Shown: in pieces, positions 1 through 8,002 of the stretch
How positions within the stretch are numbered: position 1 is the stretch's first letter
How the letters are laid out: every line of letters begins with the position of its first letter
Source of the DNA: Acanthamoeba castellanii str. Neff
Lineage: Eukaryota > Discosea > Longamoebia > Acanthamoebidae
Length of the DNA stretch: 17,103 nt
Reading direction: 5' to 3'
Assembly: GCF_000313135.1 (NCBI RefSeq)
Contig: NW_004457623.1
Span: forward strand, 1 to 17,103
Made by a program: the position numbers and the translations under genes
Notes under the pieces: generated by a model
Told to the model about the DNA's origin: nothing
Seen by the model: the letters and a program-made list of their open reading frames with translations, nothing else
Database searches by the model: none

Positions 1-895
1 TGCGCAAGCAGAGATTCGTGCTGTTGAAGAAGAACAGCGAGCTCAAGGAAAAGAACGAAGAGCTCGCGCGCTCCAACGATCACATGAAGAAGAACAACGC
101 CGACCTGCGCAAGCAGAACGAGAGCCTGCGCGACAGGGTCGATGAGCTCGAGAAGTCGGCCACCTCCCGCAGGTCCTCCACCTCCTCCTCCTCCTCCCGG
201 GACAACAAGCCGCCCAGCGTCGATAAGAAAGAAATCAAGACCGAACCGGGGACCACGCCCACGCCGACTGCGACGTCGACGCTTGCAGTAGAACCGCAGG
301 CGCAGGCACAGCAGACGGCGGCCGCCGAGCAGGTGGCGGCGGCGGCGGCCAAGATCGCAGAGTTGGAGAAGGCCACGGGAGATCTGCTGCAGAAGAACCT
401 CGACCTGGTGCGGAAGAACATAGACCTCATCCAGCGGTTCAAGGAGTCGCAGGCCACCAACATGGCCCTCGAGGCCGCCCTCGCCGAAGCCAACAAGGTA
501 CGCATGCGCGTGTGTGTGCGGTTCGTGTGTCCTTTATGTGCTGCAGAGTTAATAGGACGTTGTGTGTGTTGTGTGTTGTGTGTTGTGTTGTGTGTTGTGT
601 GTGTTGCTGTTGCAAGACCGTCGAGGACCTGCGACACAGGTGTGATGGCCTCCAAGCGAAGATGAACGAGATGGAGGAGGAGGAGGTGCGTCGCAAGAGT
701 GAGAAGGTGGAGAAGAAGATGAAGAAGTTGGAGCAGCAGCTTGCCGCCGAAAACAACGGACCTTCTGACGCCGCTGCTGCCCAGCCCGCCGTCGCCGCCT
801 TGGCCAGTGGCAACCCTACTACTACTGCCACCACCACCACCGCGATGACACGAACGAACACTGACGGCGCCCCGCAGGCCACCAACGCTCAGTAA
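1..895 (+). CDS. Coiled-coil protein, 5'-partial, two exons visible
   Basis: The reading frame is already open at base 3, so the gene starts before the window. Exon join: <3..497, 617..895 (phase-0 intron of 119 nt, donor GTACGC, acceptor TTGCAAG); 257 residues are visible. The first 50 or so residues are a charged heptad-like segment repeating K-N-x-[DE]-L and R-x-Q-N-E-S-L patterns, followed by a Ser/Thr/Pro/Ala-rich linker, then a second coiled coil (KNLDLVRKNIDL, VEDLRHRCDGLQ, KKMKKLEQQL) crossing the splice junction in register, and a low-complexity Ala/Thr tail. No catalytic motif is visible. A structural or scaffolding role is plausible from the coiled coils alone. No family was recognised. 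Continuity of the coiled coil across the join supports the splice model. Confidence 0.72.
559..606 (+). repeat. GT-rich intronic repeat in the coiled-coil gene
   Basis: Imperfect TGTGTTGTG units fill the 3' half of the 498-616 intron and end just before the acceptor. Similar strings recur in introns of unrelated genes in this window. Confidence 0.7.
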
Positions 896-1675
896 GCAGG
901 CCTGCCGCCTACAGCGCAACGAACTAACGAACGAAAGAATGCACAGAACACAAAGAGAAAAGGAGAAAGAACGAACGACGAACGACGAACGAAGAACGAA
1001 GAAGGAAACGAACGACAAAACATGCCAAACAAGATAACGAACGAAGCGACAACACCTCGCGGATCAACAGCAAAAGCCAACTCCACACCTACGCCACTCT
1101 GAAGACTGCCACGCATCGTCAACGTCTTCTCTCCAAGTTATCTTCCGTCACGTGAAGAAGAAGAAGAAGAAGACGCACCGACGAAGCTTCATCACTCCTA
1201 CCGCTCAACCATCGAAGACGAAGCAGACCAAAAATGAAAAAGACGAAGAAGCCACCAACGCGTGGTGGAAAGCGTTGCAACGCGGCCCTCTGATACCCTT
1301 CGTTGTGCGGCGGAGGCGAAAGTGAGAGTAGAACGGAGGAGAGGTGAAGTACTGCAGCACCCGAGGCTTGTGCTGCCCCCAAACAACACGATACAAAACG
1401 CGTTTTGCTTCCACGTCATCTCATCGCCACCCTGAAGGGTGTGTCACGGCCAATGCGCTGCCGGGAGTCATCTGTCGTTTTCCAATTGTGGCTGCGGCAT
1501 GGCTGGAATGCACCCAATCCCTGACCATCTCCCAAGAGGCGCAGCGGATTGGTGGTCGCCAAAGCGTTACCAGTACTGGCTTCCAGCTTTTTCTTCTTCC
1601 AACTCGCCCCACAACTTCACACGCACCACCTCGCCCACTACCTCCCCAGCTGCCCCCCTACTACTACCTTCAGAC
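896..1675. other. Non-coding interval between the coiled-coil gene and the B12D-like gene
   Basis: This 780-bp stretch holds the 3' flank of the first gene and the 5' flank of the next. Visible elements are a run of AACGA-type units around 916-1016, a short GAA run near 1155-1173 beside a CACGTG box, and a perfect 14-bp palindrome CAAAACGCGTTTTG at 1394-1407. Open frames here overlap on both strands, carry no recognisable motifs and do not join sensibly to neighbours, so I call no gene. The 5' UTR and promoter of the B12D-like gene probably lie in the right half. Confidence 0.6.
916..1016. repeat. Degenerate AACGA/GAACGAC tandem repeat
   Basis: Overlapping copies of ACGAACGA, GAACGACGAAC and GAAGAACGAAG occur directly after the stop codon at 893-895, most densely from 970. 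It is probably in the 3' UTR and looks like simple-sequence slippage. Confidence 0.6.
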
Positions 1676-2091
1676 ATGCAAGCCATTCGTCGCACCTACA
1701 ACGAAAACGTACCCTGCCCTCGTTCAACTAGTGGCGCTACACGTCGGTTCTTACGGTTCTTCTTTCTTTACAGACCAAGGCGGTGTGGTTGACCCTCTTC
1801 CCTGTGGTCGGTGGCGGTTGCTTGTGGGCCGCCTACATCGGCTTTCGTACCTTTGCCACCCACAACGACGTCGTGTACGTTCTTCTTTGTTACAATGGCC
1901 CAGCCGAAGGTGCCTTTTTATTTACGCCGCTTATTCGCCACACCCACCTCAACAGGCTGAAGGCGAGGGGCAACGAACCCTACCTGATGCGGGACAGCCC
2001 CAAGCTTTTGTCGAGGGACGCCGCCATCACTCTGGCCGACAAGTGGAGCAACGAGATGGGTGGCGATGACCAATTCCAGAAGCCCAAGTGA
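1676..2091 (+). CDS. Small single-pass membrane protein, B12D/NDUFA4-like
   Basis: Exon join 1676..1708, 1774..1874, 1956..2091 gives 89 residues. The start MQAIRRTYNEN is in exon 1. A hydrophobic segment (WLTLFPVVGGGCLWAAYIGF, about residues 15-34) is followed by R-T-x-x-x-H-N-D-V-V, which resembles the membrane helix plus N-P-[DE]-V element of the B12D/MLRQ family (NDUFA4-type subunits of the mitochondrial inner membrane). Length and layout, with a short N-terminus, one helix and a soluble tail with K-x-x-N-E-P, fit that family. Assignment is by pattern only and is tentative; a mitochondrial role is inferred. Intron 2 (1875-1955) is 81 nt and contains no in-frame stop, so unspliced mRNA would stay open. 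Confidence 0.62.
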
Positions 2092-2122
2092 AGCCCAAGC
2101 CGACGCAGACGCCAATAATGTG

Positions 2123-2128
2123 AATAAA
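2123..2128 (+). terminator. Polyadenylation signal AATAAA of the B12D-like gene
   Basis: A canonical AATAAA lies 31 nt after the stop codon, a normal spacing for a short 3' UTR. Confidence 0.6.
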
Positions 2129-2271
2129 CGTTGTACAAACTTCGTCTCTGGTGACGTGGCATGCCACTCTACTGTGGAAGCTTCCAACTGGGTTGGCAAG
2201 ACGGAGCAGGGCTGATAAATATTTTAGTGTCTCCTTCAGAATGCCCGTAGAGCTTGTGCCTCTGGGTAGCT

Positions 2272-2410
2272 GTCAGCGCGCAGACAACGTGGCCGAGTGG
2301 TTAAGGCGGTAGACTCGAAATCTACTGGGGTCTCCCCGCGCAGGTTCAAATCCTGCCGTTGTCGACCACTTCCTTTTGATGTTTGCCTCCCTCCTCTGCA
2401 GGCCTGCAGA
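2272..2410 (+). repeat. Left arm of 139-bp inverted repeat carrying tRNA-Ser
   Basis: Reverse-complement partner of 3203-3341 with a single mismatch seen (A in TTTTGATG versus G in the partner). The arm contains 11 bp upstream of the tRNA, the whole tRNA gene and 46 bp downstream. Its inner end is a perfect 14-bp palindrome CTGCAGGCCTGCAG (2396-2409). Weaker homology continues outward: 2234-2257 matches the reverse complement of 3355-3379 nearly perfectly, separated from the arm by a diverged stretch of about 14 bp. Confidence 0.95.
2283..2364 (+). tRNA. tRNA-Ser(CGA)
   Basis: An 82-nt type II tRNA. The acceptor stem GACAACG pairs with CGTTGTC and is followed by discriminator G. The anticodon stem GTAGA/TCTAC encloses loop CTCGAAA, giving anticodon CGA for UCG serine codons. 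A long variable arm with GGGG/CCCC pairing is typical of tRNA-Ser, and the T-loop GGTTCAAATCC is standard. A TTTT run about 10 nt downstream can serve as the RNA polymerase III terminator. There is no intron. The gene points toward its identical twin at 3249-3330. Confidence 0.96.
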
Positions 2411-3248
2411 CAGAGCTCATGACCCTTTGCCTATGTGATGCCCCATGTTGGGACCCTCAGTGATAATGAGGAGGATGGCTAGCAGGGTGAGGAGGTGAAA
2501 GCTGCATAGGCCCCTATCAGCCTTTTGCATAGGCTTGGTGACACCCTCAAACAACTTTGACTGGCCCAGCTCCCAAACCCCCTACTCCATCTGTACTGTT
2601 CTCTTCTCCTCTGTGGTGAATTTCTTGCCCCCACACAAGATCAGTGCCAGCCTGTCTTCTAACAACCAGTTCACCTAAGCAACTGTTCTTTAATGAACCA
2701 AGGTGTTGGGTGTAGACTGCACAGTGCCAGAGAAGCTCAATGCCCTCCTCCCTGGTGGCTGCATCTTCTAATGAGAATGAAAGAGTGATGACAAGGTGCA
2801 CTGTACTTTCTGCATCTGCTTGTAATCTCATTGCATCACTACATCCACCATGACCAAGCCCAGAAATTTCATCCATCTACCAAAACCAAATGCCTTAATA
2901 AAAGGTGGCATAGTTGCCAGCCCCAAGATTTGCACACTGTCACCCCAGGTTTTTCAGGAAACAACAATAGTACTTTCCCAATGATAAGATGGTGTCTATT
3001 GAATGTAATTGGTGCTGCCCATAATACTTGCAGCCTTCTGCTCTTTCACTTCACCTGTTTCCAAGGACACCAAGGCACAATTGGAATGCTATTGGGCTTC
3101 TGCACCAATCAATAGCCATAAAATCAAATGGAGAGATAAAACAAGCCAATTGGCCTGGAAGAGAAGAGCCACAACAGCTACCAAGGATTGGGCATTTTGA
3201 TTTCTGCAGGCCTGCAGAGGAGGGAGGCAAACACCAAAAGGAAGTGGT
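2365..3248. other. CpG-free non-coding block between two convergent tRNA-Ser genes
   Basis: I read every line of this 884-bp interval and found no CG dinucleotide, although C and G are both plentiful and TG/CA are very common. Base composition is also more AT-rich than the neighbourhood. The flanking tRNA bodies and the sequence outside them contain many CpGs, and the change falls exactly at the last base of each tRNA. The outer 46 bp on each side belong to the inverted-repeat arms; the centre (2411-3202, 792 bp) is single copy in this window. The longest open frame is a 109-codon minus-strand one at 2547-2876 with no recognisable motif. No reverse transcriptase, integrase or transposase signature is visible. 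Confidence 0.85.
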
Positions 3249-3341
3249 CGACAACGGCAGGATTTGAACCTGCGCGGGGAGACCCCAGTAGATTTCGAGT
3301 CTACCGCCTTAACCACTCGGCCACGTTGTCTGCGCGCTGAC
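3203..3341 (-). repeat. Right arm of 139-bp inverted repeat carrying tRNA-Ser
   Basis: Reverse complement of 2272-2410, 138 of 139 bases the same by eye. Its inner boundary is the same 14-bp palindrome CTGCAGGCCTGCAG at 3204-3217. Outside the arm, 3355-3379 retains near-perfect homology to 2234-2257 in inverted orientation. Confidence 0.95.
3249..3330 (-). tRNA. tRNA-Ser(CGA), second copy
   Basis: Base-for-base the same tRNA as 2283-2364 but on the minus strand, with anticodon CGA, a type II variable arm and discriminator G. The two genes converge, with 3' ends 884 bp apart. A run AAAAGG on the plus strand (TTTT on the tRNA strand) lies just past its 3' end as a likely polymerase III stop. 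Perfect identity of the tRNA bodies suggests recent duplication or continuing gene conversion. Confidence 0.96.
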
Positions 3342-3571
3342 TGTGATCCACCGTACAAGCTCGACGGGCATTCTTGAAGCGTTGGAACGAGTTTGTGCTC
3401 TGCAACTTGTGTGAGCGGAACTCACCTTCATCAACAGATCCTCGTTAAAAAAAATAAATCAATTTTAAAGAGGCTAATGCGCAGCAATGCGCAAATGGGT
3501 GAGCAAGAGGGCATCATGTGTATTGGTTTTTGGTTTTAGAGAGTAGCAGCAGAACACACCTGACGGATCGT

Positions 3572-4342
3572 CTAGTAGCCGTAGGCAGTGAGGGTCTCGA
3601 GGACGGGCTTGAGCTGCTCGGTACGGTTGGCCAGAGCCTTGGTCTGGAGGCGGGCAAGGGCCTTCTTCCTCTCGTAGTAGGCGGCGGACCTCACCTTCCT
3701 CTTCTCCTCGAGCTTCTTCACGGTGGCGGCGTGCTTCCAGCCGACCTCCTCGGAGAGACGGCCAATCACGGTGTAGGCGCGGCCGGGCTTGAGGCGGAGC
3801 ACGCGGAGGGCAGCGGGGCACACCATCCTCTTCATCTTGTCGTAGGGAGGGGGCACACCCTCGAAGACCTTCAGGCGACCAAGGGCCTCAGCACCGCGGG
3901 CGGTCTTGTGAGCAACCATGCCCCTGACGGTCCTCCAGAAGATCTTGGACGGGGCTCGGTAGTGGTAGGGACCATGGGTGGGCCTGACGTTCGAGCACTT
4001 CTTCAGGAACGAAAGGTACTTCACTGCACGACCCGAATGCAAGATCAATTAGTACCCTGTGTAGCAAAATGGGGGCAAATGGGAAATGCGTACGCTTGTT
4101 GCGGAAGAACGAGCCGGAGACGTTGATCTCCTCGCAACGGACCACAACCTGTGCAGGTGGAAGGTCAATCATTTGATCGTTCCTTCGGCTCCAAATCAAG
4201 CATTGAAATGCGAGGGGGGTGGATGTCCACGTACGAGGCGCTGGCCGTTGAGGATCTGCTTGGCGACGATGGAAGCCAGACGACCGAGAAGGTGGCCGCG
4301 ACCATCGATGACGAGGTGGTGGTAGTGCTTGTGATCCGACAT
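3572..4342 (-). CDS. RPL13A: 60S ribosomal protein uL13 (L13a)
   Basis: Minus-strand exon join 4342..4235, 4148..4094, 4023..3572 encodes 204 residues, the usual length for eukaryotic uL13. Introns are 86 and 70 nt with GTACGT/GTACGC donors. Recognisable blocks are the N-terminal [14 protein letters not shown], then [18 protein letters not shown] across intron 1, then [36 protein letters not shown] and the basic tail E-E-K-R-K. It is a component of the large cytosolic ribosomal subunit. It is transcribed divergently from KPTN. A pyrimidine-rich stretch (TTTCTTTCTCTCC) upstream of the start could be a 5' UTR element of the kind found in ribosomal protein mRNAs. Confidence 0.96.
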
Positions 4343-4552
4343 GACGGTACCTCAGGGAGAAGGGGAAGAGGACGATACGACCGGCGTCGGAGACCTCTTG
4401 CTGGGGGATGGAGAGAAAGAAAGAAGGAAAAAAAGGCCCCATTTTTCCACACTTGTATTTTTCCGGCTTTGGAGCTGTCCGCGCCCGGATTTATCCCAGA
4501 TCGGAGCGGTGGCAGAGATTGAGACTCCATCGCAGAGATTGAGACTCTGGAA
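4343..4552. promoter_or_regulatory. Shared divergent promoter region of uL13 and KPTN
   Basis: The 210 bp between the two start codons must hold both promoters and 5' UTRs. A 16-bp direct repeat GCAGAGATTGAGACTC occurs at 4512-4527 and 4532-4547, with a 20-bp period, immediately before the KPTN start codon. No clear TATA box was identified. Function is inferred from position only. Confidence 0.5.
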
Positions 4553-7500
4553 ATGGACCCGCTGCAAGGGAGAGGCGGCGCTGGTGTGAGCTCACGGCAG
4601 CCACAAATGGAAGAGATCCAATATTTTCGACTACCATCTGGTGTGGCTCCACCCTTCTTGATGATAATTCTGCTGCTTTATTTATTATCTTTTGATTTAT
4701 TTGTAATTCGAGTATAAATCCAAACAAATACTAAAAGGTCACACTGATATCAGCCACCAACATTTTCGGGCTCGCCACGTTCGAGCACGCCGGCAAGTTG
4801 AAGATTCTGGTCGCTACCCGGTTGGAGCTCTACATTGTCGAAGCCGTCGAAGCATACGGCGGGGTCAAGTTCCGGTCATTCCCCTTCCCCACGCCTCACA
4901 ACAACCGTGCGTGCCTCCCCATCCACTCCGCTCTCCTTCTTCTCCTTCTCCTTCTTCTACTTCGCCTTTTGCTCAACCACCTTCTTGTTGCGCTGGTGAT
5001 GCTCGTCGTGTCGTGTTGTGTTCTGTTCTCCTCTCCCGCCAGAGATCCTCGCCATCGACTCGTTCACCCGTGGCCCGCAGAAGGCGCCCACTATCACCAT
5101 CGTCGTCGCCTCTCCCGTACGTAGCGACGCCGTAACGACTGAGCGCGCACACATCAACCATTCTTCGCACTACTCACACTTCTCTTGAACGTTTTCCTCT
5201 CTCTGCCCGGCCTCGTGCAGGAGGGCAAGGCGCTGCTCATCGCCTACGGTCTCAGCTCGACCGCGTCGGTGCCCCTGATCACCCTCTCCAGTAACGTCCC
5301 CTCCCGCTCCCCAATCCAGCACCTTTCTACACGCGCGCGAGTGAGTGAAGCGCTCGCAATTGATTGTTCCCATTCGCTTTCCCGCAGACGACAGCTGCGC
5401 CATTCCGCTCGACTTTATGCCGCTCTCCCTTTCGCACACCACGTACGCACTCGCGCTCTTCTGGCCTGCTGCTGCAGCAGCTGCTGCTGCTCTCATTGTC
5501 GTTGTTATGATCGTCATCGCTGCCCGGCTTGGCTTTGGTTTGTTTGTCAAATTCAACTTTGCGTTTACGTCCAGGCTGTACGATGAGCAGGGTGATGACC
5601 AGGAGGTCGTCCTGGTCTCGGGCTACGACAACAAAATGCACCTCTTCCAACAGGTGAGCCCCCCCCCCAACCACATATTACCTCCCACCGCCCTGGCATG
5701 AACTGCGCGGGTCGTCACTTCACGCGTGGCTCGGCGAGCTTACTTCATGACCGATCGGTCGATCGATCGAGCGACCGCGAACAGACGTCAGAACCGGGCG
5801 CCTTGACGGAATGCGAGCCGAGCCTGCGTGACTCGGTGCTGCCTGAGTTTGCAGAGCCGCCCGGGTACAGATAGACCCCCGGCAACGGCTTGCGCAGAGA
5901 GCCTAACACGCGTCGCTTTGTGTCGTGCGTCGTGTGTGTCGTGTAGGCCACCACTGTGTGTGGACATCTGGCAGGCGCCCGGCATCCGCGTGACGGCGTA
6001 CGGCTGCCACAGTGGCCAGGTGTGTCTCTCCATAACCAACGGTGCGTTAGCAGCCCTCCCCACCACATCGCAACGCCACGTCGCCCCATATTTATTTATA
6101 TTTATATTTATTTATTATAGCCTTGACATTTTATAAATGTGTTATCATAGAGGCGGGCACCACGCACGAGGAGGCCGTGTTGGAGGGTCCGATCAGTAGC
6201 GTCAAGATATTCAGCCCGCGGTAATGCCCTCTCTGTTATTTATTTATTTTATTTATCTATTATAAATATTCATAGTACTAATATTTATTTATCTCTATTT
6301 TGCCGGCATGTGCAGGTCGTCGAGGCAGTGCCGCAGCATCGGCGCCGACGAGGAGTGCATGCACCCCGAGGTGCTGAAGCTGCACAAGAACATGGAGCAG
6401 GCCTCCTCCGAGCACCCGCCACCATCATCTCCCGCTTCGTCGTCGTCTTCTTCTTCATCTACGGCCTCCTCCTTCACCCTCTCCACGTCGGATTCGTTCA
6501 CTCTTCCTTCCGACGCCGGAGGTGATCCGGCCGCTTCTTCTCCCGCTTCTGCTTCGTCGTCGTCGTCGTCTTCTTCTTCTTCACAGCCCTCGTTCTCCTT
6601 CTCCTCCTCCGCTCCCCCTCTCGACGACGTGCACCTGGTCGTCGGCGGGGCCTCAGGCTACGCCATCGTCTACCACTCCATCATCAAAAACGGTTTAACC
6701 CCTTTTCTCAATCGCACACGCACACGCGCGGCCGCACGCACTCTGGGCTGATTGTGTGTGTCGTGTGTGTGTGTGTGTGTATGTGTCGTGTGTGTCGTGT
6801 GTGTCGTGTGTGTCAACAGGGCTCAACCAGCCGCTGCAGCTGGAGCAGTCGGAGGCGTTCGATTCGGTGCTGTCGTGCGAGGTGACGGACATCGACTGGG
6901 ACGGGTGCCTCGAGATCCTGATCACCACCTTCTCCCAGGAGCTCCTCGTCTACAAGCTCACCCCGCCCCCCTCCTCGCCACCACCCCAGTACGCCCCGTC
7001 CCTCTCCCAATCGTATGATTCTCCTCGTATCGACGATTGATTGTGATCGGTCGGGTGGTTGTTGCGTGTCAACCATTATTTCGCGTCCAGGGCGCGGAAG
7101 ACGGGGCGGAGCCTGTCGCATTTCCTGTCGACCGAGTCGCGAGCCCGATCCCTCTCGCAGCGATTGCAGATGCAGTTGAGTGGCGGCGGCGGCGGCGGTG
7201 GGGGGAGCGGCATGCTGGGGAAGCGCAACCTGTCGCACCCCAACCTGAGCAGCTCCGACCCGTCGCTCTCCACCATCGACGAAGAGACGGCGTCGTCGTC
7301 GTCAGCGGCGATGGCCGATATGATGACCAGCACGCCCACATCCCGATCACTTACCTTCAGCTCCTTTGAGAGTACGCACCACAACACACGCACCGCACAC
7401 ACGACACGACACGTGCATACAGAGCTCTGGCTTATTTACCAAACGGGCAGCGACACCCGAAGCTGTGGAGCCGCTGGAGGACGACGACGAGGAAGAGGAG

Positions 7501-7871
7501 GAGGAGGAGCGGCAGCGAGGCCCCGAGTACAGGCTGGCGTGGCGGCACAGCTATCCGGAGCCGATCTTCTGCGTGCGGGCGGTCGACGTGACCAACGACG
7601 GCATCAACGAGATTGTGGTGTCTTCCCTCCACGGCCTACACATATCCCAGGTTCGCCATCAACAATCCTCTTGGCCGCACACGCACCACCGCACACGCAC
7701 GCGCCCACTGGCAGGTTGTTCAACTGCTGAAGCGTGGTGGGTGGTGTTGGGTGTTTCCAGTTGGACTGGAACAAGGGGCGGATCGACGTGGTGCAGCGAT
7801 TGGACCTCCTGAAGCAAATCAGGCTCCTCGAGCGCGACCTTGCACGTCTCAGCCCCCAACCGGACGAGTGA
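4553..7871 (+). CDS. KPTN: Kaptin, KICSTOR complex subunit
   Basis: Exon join 4553..4640, 4754..4906, 5043..5116, 5221..5290, 5388..5442, 5575..5653, 5785..5864, 5947..6041, 6151..6220, 6316..6692, 6820..6988, 7091..7371, 7451..7650, 7761..7871 gives 633 residues. Kaptin-like blocks appear in order: Y-F-R-L-P-S-A-T-N-I-F-G-L, I-L-A-I-D-S-F, V-L-V-S-G-Y-D-N-K-M-H-L, A-Y-G-C-H-S-G-Q-V, L-E-G-P-I-S-S-V-K-I-F, E-A-F-D-S-V-L-S-C-E-V-T-D-I-D-W-D-G (DIDWDG about 404-409) and A-V-D-V-T-N-D-G (576-581). The last two are FG-GAP-like acidic loops of a beta-propeller. A C-terminal helix follows (L-L-K-Q-I-R-L-L-E-R). Human kaptin is about 436 residues; the excess is Ser-rich (residues roughly 270-350) and a Gly/Ser and acidic insert (roughly 440-555). 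In animals kaptin with ITFG2, SZT2 and C12orf66 anchors GATOR1 to lysosomes to restrain TORC1; the same role here is inference. Confidence 0.88.
6753..6813 (+). repeat. GTGTGTC repeat in KPTN intron 10
   Basis: Tandem TGTGTCGTG and (GT)n units end six bases before the acceptor AG at 6818-6819, where a polypyrimidine tract would normally be expected. Confidence 0.75.
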
Positions 7872-7938
7872 TACCCTCCCCCCCAATCCTCCTCTCAGGC
7901 CATAAAGAAAGCAATCGAAATTGACCAGCTCCGCCCGG

Positions 7939-7975
7939 GAGTGTGTTCAAAGGTCACCGACCCTTGAACACACTC
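7939..7975. other. Strong 37-nt hairpin between convergent KPTN and tRNA-Pro 3' ends
   Basis: GAGTGTGTTCAAAGGTC (7939-7955) is followed by a 3-base spacer and its near-perfect reverse complement GACCCTTGAACACACTC (7959-7975); 16 of 17 positions pair canonically and the remaining one is a single mismatch. It starts 67 bp after the KPTN stop codon and ends 27 bp before the tRNA-Pro 3' end. It could act in 3'-end formation or separate the two convergent units; no function is proven. Confidence 0.7.
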
Positions 7976-8002
7976 GAGCTGCACTAAAACAAGCAAAAGA
8001 TA

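Noticed and set aside
80..1018. 312-codon minus-strand open frame opposite the first gene
   Set aside because: It is antisense to the coiled-coil coding sequence and its GT-rich intron, with low-complexity Ser/Val/Cys content. It is a by-product of codon bias.
1344..2069. 241-codon plus-strand open frame across the B12D-like locus
   Set aside because: It overlaps the spliced gene in another frame, shows skewed His/Pro/Arg composition and no motif, and ends inside exon 3. It is a shadow frame in GC-rich DNA.
2830..3267. Short plus-strand open frames in the CpG-free block (2831, 3009, 3028)
   Set aside because: They overlap one another in different frames, are short, lack recognisable motifs, and some run into the tRNA arm. 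Not called as genes.
4697..4716. Possible TATA box (GAGTATAAATCC) upstream of KPTN
   Set aside because: It falls inside the predicted first intron of KPTN (4641-4753), downstream of the start codon that gives the expected N-terminal block, so it is unlikely to be the main promoter.
6450..6590. Poly-Ser stretch considered as a missed intron in KPTN
   Set aside because: No convincing donor/acceptor pair removes it while keeping frame, and the flanking exon reads through it without a stop. Retained as a coding low-complexity insert.
7715..7735. Possible extra mini-exon in KPTN after GGCAG at 7714
   Set aside because: It encodes V-V-Q-L-L-K-R but has no usable donor after it, and direct joining of 7650 to 7761 gives the expected continuous C-terminal helix.
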